From positions 1 through 21,754 of the IMG/VR virus record IMGVR_UViG_3300025759_000809: a stretch of 21,754 bases of DNA; one strand, 5' to 3'. Under the pieces are notes generated by a model. It made no database searches. It had not been told where the DNA came from and worked only from the letters and a program-made list of their open reading frames with translations. Shown piece by piece: positions 12,423-20,555 of this stretch. This DNA is from a virus. Numbering within the stretch: the first letter of the stretch is position 1; the number at the start of each line of letters is the position of its first letter. The translations under genes were made by a program, and so were the position numbers.

Positions 12423-13471
12423 CTGATCATGTGTGTTATTCTGGCAACTTGGCCGTCATTTTTTGAATGGATAAACCCCTCAATTGCTTTTTTCGCGCCA
12501 ACGTAACCGTTGCGGAAATGCCACGAATCTGACGGCGATGGGGTGCGCAAATATTCCGCCGTGATTCCGATGTAATCTTTGCCACTCATCCATTTGTGAA
12601 CCTGTTTGTGGTGGATGTGGTGCAAATAAACGTATCGGTGCGGGCATTCCGCCCACGTTTCTGGAAACTCGGTTGCCATCAACAACGGCAAATCGGCCAA
12701 TTTCGCGCCATCGCCGTGCGATGTGCCGATCATATTCAAACCATACCGTAACACTTTGCGATGTGAAATTGACACATCAAATTCAACGTTCGGATGGTTG
12801 CGAAAATATGCCTCCACGACTTGGGCCAACATATACCCCGATTGGTAATCATGGTTTGATGGGTTGTACACCACCCGAACATCAGCGATGGCCAACACCT
12901 TTTCAATGGCCCGCACATACATTTTTTGCGCGGCCTTAAATGCCTCATGCCACATTCCCGATGTGTCTTGTGGTGTTCCCGCCGTTGTGGTTCGTTTGGG
13001 GGTGTCGATGTGCAACACATCGTTGCCAATAACGAACACGACCAGGTCGATGGCAAACCCCGATGATTTTGCCAAAATGCCGTCAACACCTTCGTCAACC
13101 GATGCGACCGCCTTGTCGATGTCGTATGTTTGGCCGCCCTCGTCAATCGTGCAAAGTTTGCCGACATGAACATCGGCGGGGTCAATTACCAACAAATGCG
13201 GTTGATCAACGGGTTGTCGTTCGATGCGCTCAAACGTGGGCGAATATTCGCGGAGGTCGGCAAGTATCGGCGCGAATAGCTTGTCAAGTGATGGCGTGTC
13301 GCGCTTGGCGAAAATCGAAAACTTTTTGCTTTTATGCCAGAAATGGCGAACGTCTTTGATTTCAATGCCCGCCGCTTTGCATTCCTCAAAAAGCTGAGGC
13401 AATGCACCACGCTTGCGCCACGCTTTTATAATCTCAAATTCTTCGGCGGTCAAACGTGGGCGGTGTTCCAT
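12419..13471 (-). CDS. Calcineurin-like metallophosphoesterase
   Basis: A 350-residue protein. An N-terminal about 90-residue part (LTAEEFEIIKAWRKRG) looks like a helix-turn-helix or DNA-associated region. The metallophosphoesterase core follows with its metal-binding motifs in order: DPADVHVGK (D-x-H, Asp100 and His102), VIGNDVLH (GND, 149-151), NPSNHD (203-208, in the place of GNHD), GTSHGDG (His252) and HHIHHKQ (about 284-290). Such phage enzymes may act as DNA nucleases or nucleotide/protein phosphatases. The substitution of Pro-Ser for Gly before the Asn-His is tolerated in the wider superfamily. It lies between the lysis and recombination blocks. Confidence 0.86.
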   Translation of the reverse strand: MEHRPRLTAEEFEIIKAWRKRGALPQLFEECKAAGIEIKDVRHFWHKSKKFSIFAKRDTPSLDKLFAPILADLREYSPTFERIERQPVDQPHLLVIDPADVHVGKLCTIDEGGQTYDIDKAVASVDEGVDGILAKSSGFAIDLVVFVIGNDVLHIDTPKRTTTAGTPQDTSGMWHEAFKAAQKMYVRAIEKVLAIADVRVVYNPSNHDYQSGYMLAQVVEAYFRNHPNVEFDVSISHRKVLRYGLNMIGTSHGDGAKLADLPLLMATEFPETWAECPHRYVYLHHIHHKQVHKWMSGKDYIGITAEYLRTPSPSDSWHFRNGYVGAKKAIEGFIHSKNDGQVARITHMIR

Positions 13472-13500
13472 TTCTCATTTTTTCGCCCCGTTTGTTTTTT

Positions 13501-13707
13501 TCAATCGTACATTTTGAAACCCGCGAAATGACAAAACAACGGGTCAATCTTGCGCATCTTGGCCAACCGTTCGCGCCAACGCAAATTTAATTCGGCGCGT
13601 TCCTCTTTTGTCATTGACACGCTCATCACGCTCGCCACATCGGTGGCATTTTCGCGCAACAATTCGTCAATCTTTTGTCGGTTATCTGGTGTCGTGTGGT
13701 GTGTCAT
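13501..13707 (-). CDS. Small hypothetical protein after the spanin-like gene
   Basis: A 68-residue helical protein, MTHHTTPDNRQKIDELLREN onward, with MTKEERAELNLRWRERLAKM in the middle and FCHFAGFKMYD at the end. It contains no membrane segment. One base separates its ATG from the stop of the upstream gene (TGA A ATG). I recognise no family; given its position it may belong with either the lysis genes or the phosphoesterase. Confidence 0.55.
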   Translation of the reverse strand: MTHHTTPDNRQKIDELLRENATDVASVMSVSMTKEERAELNLRWRERLAKMRKIDPLFCHFAGFKMYD

Positions 13708-13708
13708 T

Positions 13709-14305
13709 TCATTTTTTCAATCTGAAAACTTGGCCAACTCGCAACATAAAGATATGATCTTTTCCGCCCATGTAACCAATCGAACCGTATGTGCCAGATT
13801 TGAATTTCAACCCAACATCCGCGCCGATATACACGCTTTGAAATTGGTTTGCATACGTCATGCGATAACCGCCCGCGATTGATGTAATCAATTGGAAACG
13901 GTCGGGTTTGTATGTGTTGACGGTCAACGGCCGCAAAACCTTGTATTTGAACGACCGCCCCACGATGTCGTTTTGATAAATCGTGTCGGCAATTGTTGCT
14001 TGGATGTTCGTGTCGCGGAACACCTCGAAATGCGTGTTTGCGCTATCTCGCCACATCTTTATCACCTCCACGGTGTCAACCTCCGCAATTGTTTCGATTC
14101 GCCACCTGACGCGCTCAATTTCGCTGATTTCGATGACGGTGTCGGTGTGGTGTATATTCTTGACAATTTCAATTTCGACCGTGTCGTGTATAATTTCAGT
14201 CGTGACCGTGGGCGGCAATGGGGGCGCATCGCTACACCCACGGAACACAACCAAACAAGTGATCACGGCAAACATCGCGATCAACATGATGTCTTTAATT
14301 GTCAT
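13709..14305 (-). CDS. Membrane-anchored spanin-like protein with beta-rich C-terminus
   Basis: A 198-residue protein. The N-terminus MTIKDIMLIAMFAVITCLVV is a membrane or signal segment followed by FRGCSDAPP, where Cys24 after Gly could be lipidated, although the residues before it are not a textbook lipobox. A long hydrophilic region of alternating Val/Ile/Thr/Asp (about 30-125, with TEIIHDTVEIEIVK) follows. The last about 65 residues resemble outer-membrane beta strands (YIGADVGLKFKSGTYGSIGY) and end with aromatic/basic residues. Directly after the endolysin gene (ATGA overlap), it is a good candidate for the envelope-spanning lysis protein. The start at 14305 is chosen from this overlap. 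Confidence 0.6.
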   Translation of the reverse strand: MTIKDIMLIAMFAVITCLVVFRGCSDAPPLPPTVTTEIIHDTVEIEIVKNIHHTDTVIEISEIERVRWRIETIAEVDTVEVIKMWRDSANTHFEVFRDTNIQATIADTIYQNDIVGRSFKYKVLRPLTVNTYKPDRFQLITSIAGGYRMTYANQFQSVYIGADVGLKFKSGTYGSIGYMGGKDHIFMLRVGQVFRLKK

Positions 14306-14775
14306 GCCCTGACGATCTGGATGGTGTCCGCAAACGCCTCCGATGTGTGGCACGTGTCCCAATGAATCCAAGTTGGCGCATCTCGGATGTCCTCCATTCG
14401 GCGGATTCCCAACGCATAAAATTCGTCTTGATGCTCGCGGATGAAATCGTAAACCTCGCGGGTTGCGATGGGTTCGCCCGTGTCTTTGAACTTGAATTGC
14501 TTGTCAGATGCTTGGCCCGATGAATGCAACGAATATTCGCGGAAATACGGTTCGCCTTTGCGCCGCAACCCCGAAAATTGGCGGTCACCTCCGAACACCC
14601 AACTATTGATTGTACACGACACGGGGCGGTTGAAATACAATTCCAACGCGGTGATCAACGCACGGTCGGCACGGATCAGCGTGTCGGAAATCCAACGCAC
14701 ACATTTGTCGCCGTGTTGATCGTACGTTTCGCGGCTGACATATTCCTGTAAACAAAATCGGTCGTTCAACTTCAT
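14302..14775 (-). CDS. M15-family peptidase endolysin
   Basis: A 157-residue protein of the peptidase M15 (D-Ala-D-Ala carboxypeptidase-like) type, which cuts peptide cross-links of the cell wall. Zinc motif one is SLHSSGQASD at 82-91 (His84, Asp91, the S-x-H-x-x-G-x-A-x-D pattern). The second half carries Glu128 in RRMEDI and the third zinc ligand in TWIHWDT (His138). The N-terminus KLNDRFCLQEYV resembles the usual start of phage M15 enzymes. The start at 14775 overlaps the holin-like gene as ATGA; an ATG 12 bases upstream is less likely. No signal peptide, so export would depend on the holin. Length is typical for single-domain phage enzymes. Confidence 0.88.
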   Translation of the reverse strand: MKLNDRFCLQEYVSRETYDQHGDKCVRWISDTLIRADRALITALELYFNRPVSCTINSWVFGGDRQFSGLRRKGEPYFREYSLHSSGQASDKQFKFKDTGEPIATREVYDFIREHQDEFYALGIRRMEDIRDAPTWIHWDTCHTSEAFADTIQIVRA

Positions 14776-15002
14776 GGCATCTTGCAACGGTTTTCTTTTA
14801 ATTCACCGCGCATTGACGTCAACGCCTCGGTGTTCCTTTCAATGCATTGCGCGAATTTGTCGGTGTTGTCCTTATTTACAACCGTCCATTCTTTGCGCTC
14901 AATTTTATGGTCGTTTGTGATTTTGTGTAAATACCACGCCATGCCCAAGATCGCCAGACCTTGCAACCCATATTCGGCAAACTTTTCAATTAACAATTCC
15001 AT
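14772..15002 (-). CDS. Holin-like single-span protein
   Basis: A 76-residue protein, MELLIEKFAEYGLQGLAILG onward. One hydrophobic segment (about 10-26, YGLQGLAILGMAWYLHK) near the N-terminus is followed by a charged, coiled-coil-like cytoplasmic tail (KIERKEW, IERNTEALTSMRGELKEN). This form is shared by several small phage holins. It lies directly before, and overlaps, the M15 peptidase gene, the usual cassette order. It would form lesions in the inner membrane that release the endolysin. With a single segment it could be a class III-type or pinholin-like protein; the function is inferred from context. Confidence 0.7.
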   Translation of the reverse strand: MELLIEKFAEYGLQGLAILGMAWYLHKITNDHKIERKEWTVVNKDNTDKFAQCIERNTEALTSMRGELKENRCKMP

Positions 15003-15013
15003 CGTTTCAAATT

Positions 15014-15247
15014 TTATTCGGTTGGTTCTTCGTCAGGGCCAAAGTTTTCATTCCACCAATCAACAAAACCTTGCGGCGGTGTTTCGTGGTATGTCCACCC
15101 GTCCACGGGGTAATCGTACTCGGCGTGGTTCTCGATCAACAATTCAAAGTTTTCGTTGATCACTTTCGACAAACCCACCGACCAAAATTCAGATGGCTCG
15201 GTTTGTTGCTTGTAAAATGCGGGCGTTTTTGGAATTTCCTTAAGCAT
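15014..15247 (-). CDS. Small hypothetical protein before the lysis cassette
   Basis: A 77-residue acidic protein, MLKEIPKTPAFYKQQTEPSE onward, rich in Trp and Tyr, with NFELLIENHAEYDYPVDGW and FVDWWNENFGPDEEPTE. It is soluble. Similar short aromatic/acidic proteins follow fibre genes in some Bacteroidota phages, where a fibre chaperone or virion accessory role is plausible but not established. The gene starts nine bases after the fibre stop and ends 11 bases before the holin start. Confidence 0.58.
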   Translation of the reverse strand: MLKEIPKTPAFYKQQTEPSEFWSVGLSKVINENFELLIENHAEYDYPVDGWTYHETPPQGFVDWWNENFGPDEEPTE

Positions 15248-15256
15248 ATCTTTTTT

Positions 15257-17713
15257 TTACGTTGTAACCGTCCATCCTTTATTGGTGGCGATTAAAAGGT
15301 CGGCGGCGGTTAGGTCGCCCGTGCCTGGATTGTCGGTGACGGTAATCGTTGCGGATGCGTTGGCGAGGTCGTTGAAAATTTGCACCAACCCTTCACGCGA
15401 AAAATTACAATCTTCGATGCTGAACGAAACGGCCAAATCAGAAATGCGCAACCATTGCAATGAATAGCAATATTGAAATGCGCCCGTCATGTTGGCGATG
15501 TTCGTGCCATCAATTCCCGAAATGACTTTCACGCCGCTTGAAAATCTGAATGCTTGTTGCAAGGATTGTGGCGCGGTTGTGGCCTCATCAAAATACCCTT
15601 GCACCAAGTTCAGCGCATTATAAAACATTCGGTACATATCCGAACCGCTACTCAACGAACTTAATTGCATCGGATTGTCAGGCGTGCCGAAAACCTCAAT
15701 TAATGAACCATTGAACGTGCTGCCCAGATATGTAAACCCAGAAAAGTAATCGACCACATCCGCCGAATCAAAATCGACATTTGACGTACTCATCATCGAC
15801 AACCCTGTTGTTATTCCGCTTGATGACATCGACATATCGTTGACCTCAATACCCTTGCTAATTCCAAAAAATGTATTTGACGCCGTAGTCACATTTTCAA
15901 AATTGCCCGTCACTTTTCCCAACAAATCGCAATCGTAAAATGTGTGGTTTAAGTTGGTGACGTTGCACGTTCCGAAAAACTCAAACTCTTGCAACATTCG
16001 ATGATATTGGCGAGAATTTGAACCGCGAAAACAATTCACCAATGATGTGATTGTCTGGCTTGTGATTTTAACGGCCAACACATTGGAATTTTGGTAATTG
16101 CTGACGCCCGTGGGTTTTCGGTACATATCCCAACCCGTCAAATTTCCCGTCACTTTGGTAATGACTTGTTTGTAGGCGTACTTAGAAATCTCGCCCGTGC
16201 CTTTGGTGTAATCCAAATCGAAATTTGATTGCGCGCCCGATGCGTGGTTGGTGACCGTTGTGCCGTCATTGTAAAGGTCAACCGTGTAATTAGCCGCCGA
16301 TGTGGTGGCATACATTGCCATGAAATTCGGTTGATTCTCGCGAACGGCTGACAAAATGTATATGATGTTGTCGCCGTCCGATGTGGTCGGCATATCTAAC
16401 CAGTCAGGGTTGCGCACCCACGCCCGCGATGTGCATGGTGTACACGCGGAGGCCGTGAACATGAAACCATCGGTGTTTGGTTTGTAATCGGCCAAAACGG
16501 TGGTTGAACCGTCCGAATCCAACATCTTGGCTTGTGCCAAACTGAATGTTTGTTCGGGTTGAATGTTTTGCGACCAAGTCGGTGACGATGCATCGTTGTT
16601 CACCACGCAATCCGCAACAATTGACGGGTTGGCGGATGTTCCCACCGATGCGCCCGCATCATCTTGGATTAATTGATAAAATGTGCCACCGCTTGCAACC
16701 GTGCCAACCGACACGCCGTTGACCTCCACCGTTGCATCGGCACACGGCGGGCAACTTGTGGCCGTAAACATAAACCCTTGCGATTGTGGTATGTAATCGG
16801 CGGTGACCGTTGACCCGTCCGAATCTTGCATTTTGGCTTGCGCCAACGTCATTGTTGCCTCAGCTTTGACCGTGTCCGACCATGTTGGCGTGGCGTTGTT
16901 CCGCACCGTTGAATCAGCAATCACCCAATCGCCCGCCGCCGATGTGCCGACCGCATCATCGTCAGAATTGACAACGTCCAAATCGTATGTGTCGCCCGAT
17001 GGAATTGTGGCAAATGGCGCGCCGTTGATGTCCAACGTTGCCGCCTCCGCATCCCCGCAAATTTTGTTTTGCAAGCACGTTTTTTGGGTCGGCGTCAAAC
17101 GGTCAACCACCACTTGTTTGCAAAAATCAAAACCGTGCAAAATGTCGGTGTCGGTTGGGCAAGCATCCATGCAATCGGATGTGCCGACAACCATTACATC
17201 AACTTCCACGGCAACCGCCGACCATTTGAACGGAACGTCAGGTGCGAACGGTGGGTCGAACTCATCGGCCAGAACATCGGCCGAATTGGTCGTTGAACCC
17301 GTGACAATGCATTCAACTTTTCGCGCTTTCAACGTTGCTTTCAACGTTTCATTGACGAACGTGATTTGTTTTTTAATCACATCGACCAAACGGTCGGCCG
17401 TGTAATTATCATCCGCGCCAACATCGCCACGGCGTTTGAACGCCACCAAACGCAACGGGAACGTGGTTTCATACAACACATCGGTGGTAAATGGGTTGTC
17501 AACCTTTGACGACGAGACATCGCCAGATTTTCGCCAATATGTGACCCCATCGTGTTGGTCGATTTCGATTTTTTGCCAATCGCCGTTGGCCGAATAACAA
17601 ACGGGGAATGTGTTTTCGCCCTCCGATTTGATTTCGGTCAAACAATAACGTTTGTCGAAATAACCGATCAACGCAAGTTTGGCGTTCAAATAATCAATAA
17701 TGCTTTCAATCAT
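15257..17713 (-). CDS. Large fibre/adhesin with duplicated modules and surface-repeat C-terminus
   Basis: An 818-residue protein, the largest here. Residues 1-215 form an N-terminal domain (MIESIIDYLNAKLALIGYFD) that probably attaches to the virion. Two homologous modules follow at about 224-322 and 326-424; each contains a (V/I)NG strand, LAQAKM(L/Q)DSDGST and GFMFTA(T/S)(S/A)C, and they share CPPC/CTPC Cys pairs. The C-terminal half (about 430-818) has irregular repeats with NLTGWDMYR, NHTFYDCDLL, MYRMFYNALNLV and MTGAFQYCYSL, like BspA/DUF285-type leucine-rich surface repeats, and ends with NPGTGDLTAADLLIATNKGW. It is likely the receptor-binding fibre. It overlaps the previous gene by ATGA. 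Confidence 0.75.
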   Translation of the reverse strand: MIESIIDYLNAKLALIGYFDKRYCLTEIKSEGENTFPVCYSANGDWQKIEIDQHDGVTYWRKSGDVSSSKVDNPFTTDVLYETTFPLRLVAFKRRGDVGADDNYTADRLVDVIKKQITFVNETLKATLKARKVECIVTGSTTNSADVLADEFDPPFAPDVPFKWSAVAVEVDVMVVGTSDCMDACPTDTDILHGFDFCKQVVVDRLTPTQKTCLQNKICGDAEAATLDINGAPFATIPSGDTYDLDVVNSDDDAVGTSAAGDWVIADSTVRNNATPTWSDTVKAEATMTLAQAKMQDSDGSTVTADYIPQSQGFMFTATSCPPCADATVEVNGVSVGTVASGGTFYQLIQDDAGASVGTSANPSIVADCVVNNDASSPTWSQNIQPEQTFSLAQAKMLDSDGSTTVLADYKPNTDGFMFTASACTPCTSRAWVRNPDWLDMPTTSDGDNIIYILSAVRENQPNFMAMYATTSAANYTVDLYNDGTTVTNHASGAQSNFDLDYTKGTGEISKYAYKQVITKVTGNLTGWDMYRKPTGVSNYQNSNVLAVKITSQTITSLVNCFRGSNSRQYHRMLQEFEFFGTCNVTNLNHTFYDCDLLGKVTGNFENVTTASNTFFGISKGIEVNDMSMSSSGITTGLSMMSTSNVDFDSADVVDYFSGFTYLGSTFNGSLIEVFGTPDNPMQLSSLSSGSDMYRMFYNALNLVQGYFDEATTAPQSLQQAFRFSSGVKVISGIDGTNIANMTGAFQYCYSLQWLRISDLAVSFSIEDCNFSREGLVQIFNDLANASATITVTDNPGTGDLTAADLLIATNKGWTVTT

Positions 17714-18288
17714 CGGTTCAAAAATTTGATCAATTCTTTTCGGGCAACGTTCCGAAATTGTTTCTTTTCATCCTCGGTGTGGGCGAAAATTCGCTTTGAA
17801 AAACGCTTTTCCGCGCCCTCCATTTTATCACGATTGATTTTTTTGCGCACTTGGATTTGATATTCTTGCGCGTCAATTTTGATGGTGTTGACCTTTGGCA
17901 CGGCGTCCGAATTTTGACCGATCGGGGCGTTTGCAAAATCCGATTGCAATTCGTTTTTCATGCGGAGGTTGACCACATCGGCGTTGAAACCTTGTTGGCG
18001 TTTCAATGCCTTGTAAGACTTGTAATAACTTGTTTTGATGGGTTCGCCCGTTTTTCCCTTATTCGTTCCCGCACGCCGCAATTGGTCGTTTTCAACCCAC
18101 ATTTCGTTGGTGTTGTCATACGACCCGATTGGCCCGCCATCGGTTGCGCGGCCTTCGTGAAATATGCGGTTGGTGATCAACGCATGGGTTGTTTGCGCGG
18201 CAATTTGCAACGGCACATTTTCTTTAATCAACGCCAAATTCTGGCGTTTGATTTTGTCAAGATATTGTTGCAACGTCAACGTGGCCAT
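17710..18288 (-). CDS. Head-tail joining or tail-completion protein candidate
   Basis: A 192-residue basic protein, MATLTLQQYLDKIKRQNLAL onward. A helical N-terminus is followed by HALITNRIFHEGRATDGGPI and a Lys/Arg-rich middle; the end EKRFSKRIFAHTEDEKKQF resembles the closing part of phage virion-morphogenesis and HK97 gp10-like proteins, which complete the tail and join it to the head. Position after capsid genes and before the fibre agrees. This is a pattern-based call. It starts ten bases after the stop of the preceding gene and its own stop overlaps the fibre start. Confidence 0.65.
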   Translation of the reverse strand: MATLTLQQYLDKIKRQNLALIKENVPLQIAAQTTHALITNRIFHEGRATDGGPIGSYDNTNEMWVENDQLRRAGTNKGKTGEPIKTSYYKSYKALKRQQGFNADVVNLRMKNELQSDFANAPIGQNSDAVPKVNTIKIDAQEYQIQVRKKINRDKMEGAEKRFSKRIFAHTEDEKKQFRNVARKELIKFLNR

Positions 18289-18298
18289 CGCGCAAAGT

Positions 18299-19306
18299 TT
18301 AAGGCAATGATGTCATCATCCGCGCCGATTTTTGGCACGACAAACAAATGTCATCGGTTGGCATCACCATGTTCGCCACCACGTTTTTCATCATTTCGTC
18401 ATATTTTTCTTTGTACATCAACTGACGTTGTTGGTACTTTTCAAAGTTCGTGGCGTTGTCATTGAACCGTGACGATTGAAAAAGTGAATATTCCATCAGC
18501 AATTCGGCGGTTTTGTACATGATCGGCCGCGCCAAAATCGACTTTTGGTTGCACATCCACGATAGGTGGTCGCATTCAACCGAATAAACGATTGACAAAC
18601 CACCCGTGTCGGCCGTTCCCGTGATGTTTGATTGGTCAACATTATCGGTGGTGTCAACCTTCATTGCGCGGGTTTGCAACCAACTATTGACGGACACATA
18701 CGCGGAGGCGGCACATGATGTGCAACCCGTCAACCCAACCGTGCCTTTGTAAGCTGACACGCCCGTGGAATCGTACATGAACCCAATGTATAGGGGTTCT
18801 AAATTGCCCGAATATTCTTTGGAAACGTTGACGGTAACGTGTTGACCCGCAACGGACGAAACCGCGATGGTGTCCAGATGTTCACCCGTCAGCGTGTTGA
18901 ACACTTTGACGTTGACCGTTCCCGTGTGGTCGCCGTAAAATGTAACGGACGCCAACACGATTTTGATGGCCGATTTTGAATTGTCAATCTGAACTTCAAT
19001 TCCCTTGTATGTGTCGGCAATGGCTGATGATGCCGCGTTGCGGTCATCGTATTGGCCGATGCGCTTGGAATCAATTATCGACCGCGTGACATATTGATTG
19101 GTGAATGCGTTGTAAACATCCATCCGCACTTCATTCGTGGCCATTTCCAACCGATTGTCAAACAATGATTTCACCGTTTCAAAAGGTGCATCAATGAATT
19201 TTTCCATTTCTGACACCGTGACCAGGTCATCAATGTACAACCCAACGGTTGGTGTGGTGTCGGTGCATTCCGAACGAATGCCAATTAAATCGGTCAAACA
19301 CGCCAT
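18299..19306 (-). CDS. Virion protein following the capsid gene
   Basis: A 335-residue protein, MACLTDLIGIRSECTDTTPT onward. Residues about 1-90 are helical. About 100-200 are beta-rich (SAIKIVLASVTFYGDHTGTV). A Cys pair region GCTSCAAS and a helical C-terminus with several Cys (DICLSCQKS) follow. It starts after the strong terminator behind the capsid gene, so it may be expressed at a lower level than the capsid. It is probably a minor head, decoration or neck protein; I recognise no family. The paired Cys residues resemble those in the following fibre, which may suggest disulphide or metal stabilisation of the virion. Confidence 0.65.
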   Translation of the reverse strand: MACLTDLIGIRSECTDTTPTVGLYIDDLVTVSEMEKFIDAPFETVKSLFDNRLEMATNEVRMDVYNAFTNQYVTRSIIDSKRIGQYDDRNAASSAIADTYKGIEVQIDNSKSAIKIVLASVTFYGDHTGTVNVKVFNTLTGEHLDTIAVSSVAGQHVTVNVSKEYSGNLEPLYIGFMYDSTGVSAYKGTVGLTGCTSCAASAYVSVNSWLQTRAMKVDTTDNVDQSNITGTADTGGLSIVYSVECDHLSWMCNQKSILARPIMYKTAELLMEYSLFQSSRFNDNATNFEKYQQRQLMYKEKYDEMMKNVVANMVMPTDDICLSCQKSARMMTSLP

Positions 19307-19326
19307 CGTTTCAATTTTTTGGGGTT

Positions 19327-19364
19327 AAAAAAAAACGGGCATGGGCGCAAAACCCACACCCGTT
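19327..19364 (-). terminator. Strong intrinsic terminator after the capsid gene
   Basis: Minus strand AACGGGTGTGGG, loop TTTTGCG, CCCATGCCCGTT: a 12-bp stem with two G-T wobbles, followed by a run of seven T residues beyond the stem. It begins 20 bases after the capsid stop codon. Such terminators keep capsid mRNA abundant and reduce read-through into minor structural genes. Confidence 0.88.
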
Positions 19365-19384
19365 TCAATTTTCAGTCGTGACAA

Positions 19385-20452
19385 TTACGAATTGTCAACG
19401 TCAACTTGCGCGAATCGTGTAACGCCCGAAAGGTCGTCACCCGCTTGGTATAGGTCGCTTGGCAATCCAACCACCTTTGTGGTTGCGGTGATTACCGTGT
19501 GGACGGTTTCGCAATCAATCTTGAATGCGATGTCCATCATCAAACCCGTCATCGGGTCGGTGATGATTCCCAACTTCACGGTGTCGTCATTTCGTCCATT
19601 GAACGAGTTGTCGTACATATTGAATTGGAGCAATTGCAACGCGCCTTGACCAACGGCCCATGACTTGGAATAAGATCCCGTTGCTTGTGTAACCGCGTAA
19701 TCGTATTCGGCCGCGATTCCGTATCGTCTGGCCAACTCGCCAACATCAACACCCGCTTGGCTCATTCCGCCCGCAGCCGCCATTTGGTCGTATGCTTGCG
19801 CGAAATCCAAACCGCCGAACATTCGTACTGGCCCGCCAAAGTTTGACATTTCGGCCGCCCTTCTGATGTTCGCAAATGCGAATGGGTACGGTGAATACTG
19901 ATCCGCGCCCGTGTTTGACAATCTTGTCCGCGTGCTGAAAGTTTTCCAATCTGGCGAAAGGCTTGAATCTTGGATGTTTTCCGCGTGTGTGTTCCACTCG
20001 CCAAGAATTGCTTGCGCTTGATTCGCTGACTTCACGGCAACATCACGGGCAACAAGATCAACGTGGCGCATCACTTGTTCCGCGTAGAAATTTTCATTGT
20101 CTTGGCAATAGCTGACAAGATTGCCGTAAGTGAATGTGAACTCACTTTGAACGTTGACCGATGTGTCCATCGAATACGTCGCACTTGCGTCATCAACGGT
20201 TGATGATGCGGTGCAAGTTCTGGCTTGATCCTCAGATGCCGAACCCGTCACTAATCTTGGAAAGTAAACCACTTCAACGGTTTTCAACTTTCCCTTGCCG
20301 TTGATTTCCATTTGTAACCCGTTTCGGTTCTCGTCCGACATTAGGTATTCAACCATTGGCATTGGTTCGCGATTTCCCGCGTTGGTTTCCCAAATTGTAT
20401 TGAGGCGTGCTTGAATGTTTGAGCACGCCGTTAATCCTGATCCTGCTGACAT
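19385..20452 (-). CDS. Major capsid protein
   Basis: A 355-residue protein directly after the scaffold gene and before a strong terminator, the usual place and size for a major capsid protein. Features compatible with an HK97-type fold are a mobile N-terminal part (about 1-50), a strand-rich E-loop-like part (GLQMEINGKGKLKTVEVVYF), a long helix region (ENFYAEQVMRHVDLVARDVA, then KSANQAQAIL) and a C-terminal beta-rich region (DTVKLGIITDPMTGLMMDIA). The family is assigned by context; no signature motif is absolute. A perfect 7-bp GC-rich inverted repeat lies in its first codons. Start ATG at 20452. Confidence 0.82.
   Translation of the reverse strand: MSAGSGLTACSNIQARLNTIWETNAGNREPMPMVEYLMSDENRNGLQMEINGKGKLKTVEVVYFPRLVTGSASEDQARTCTASSTVDDASATYSMDTSVNVQSEFTFTYGNLVSYCQDNENFYAEQVMRHVDLVARDVAVKSANQAQAILGEWNTHAENIQDSSLSPDWKTFSTRTRLSNTGADQYSPYPFAFANIRRAAEMSNFGGPVRMFGGLDFAQAYDQMAAAGGMSQAGVDVGELARRYGIAAEYDYAVTQATGSYSKSWAVGQGALQLLQFNMYDNSFNGRNDDTVKLGIITDPMTGLMMDIAFKIDCETVHTVITATTKVVGLPSDLYQAGDDLSGVTRFAQVDVDNS
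20404..20429 (-). repeat. Perfect hairpin within the first codons of the capsid gene
   Basis: Minus strand GGCGTGC, a 12-base loop, GCACGCC (7 bp, GC-rich), covering about codons 8-17. It might modulate translation or mRNA stability of the capsid gene; chance is possible. Confidence 0.45.
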
Positions 20453-20474
20453 AGCAAAAAAGTTTTTGTGTTAG

Positions 20475-20506
20475 AAAAAAAGGTGAATTTGCCTGTTTGG
20501 TGGCAA
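20475..20506 (-). terminator. Weak terminator-like hairpin between scaffold and capsid
   Basis: Minus strand TTGCC, loop ACCAAACA, GGCAA, then seven bases and a run of seven T. The short stem and spacer make it a weak candidate; it would lower read-through from scaffold into capsid, opposite to expectation unless the capsid has its own promoter. Confidence 0.25.
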
Positions 20507-20555
20507 CCAACTTTTCGCCGTTAATGTCAGCGCGACAACTTGTTGTTGTGTCTTA

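Noticed and set aside
16803-17405. A 200-codon plus-strand frame within the fibre gene
   Set aside because: It is antisense to the duplicated modules; Ser/Thr/Val-rich with no start context, and no other plus-strand gene exists in the window.
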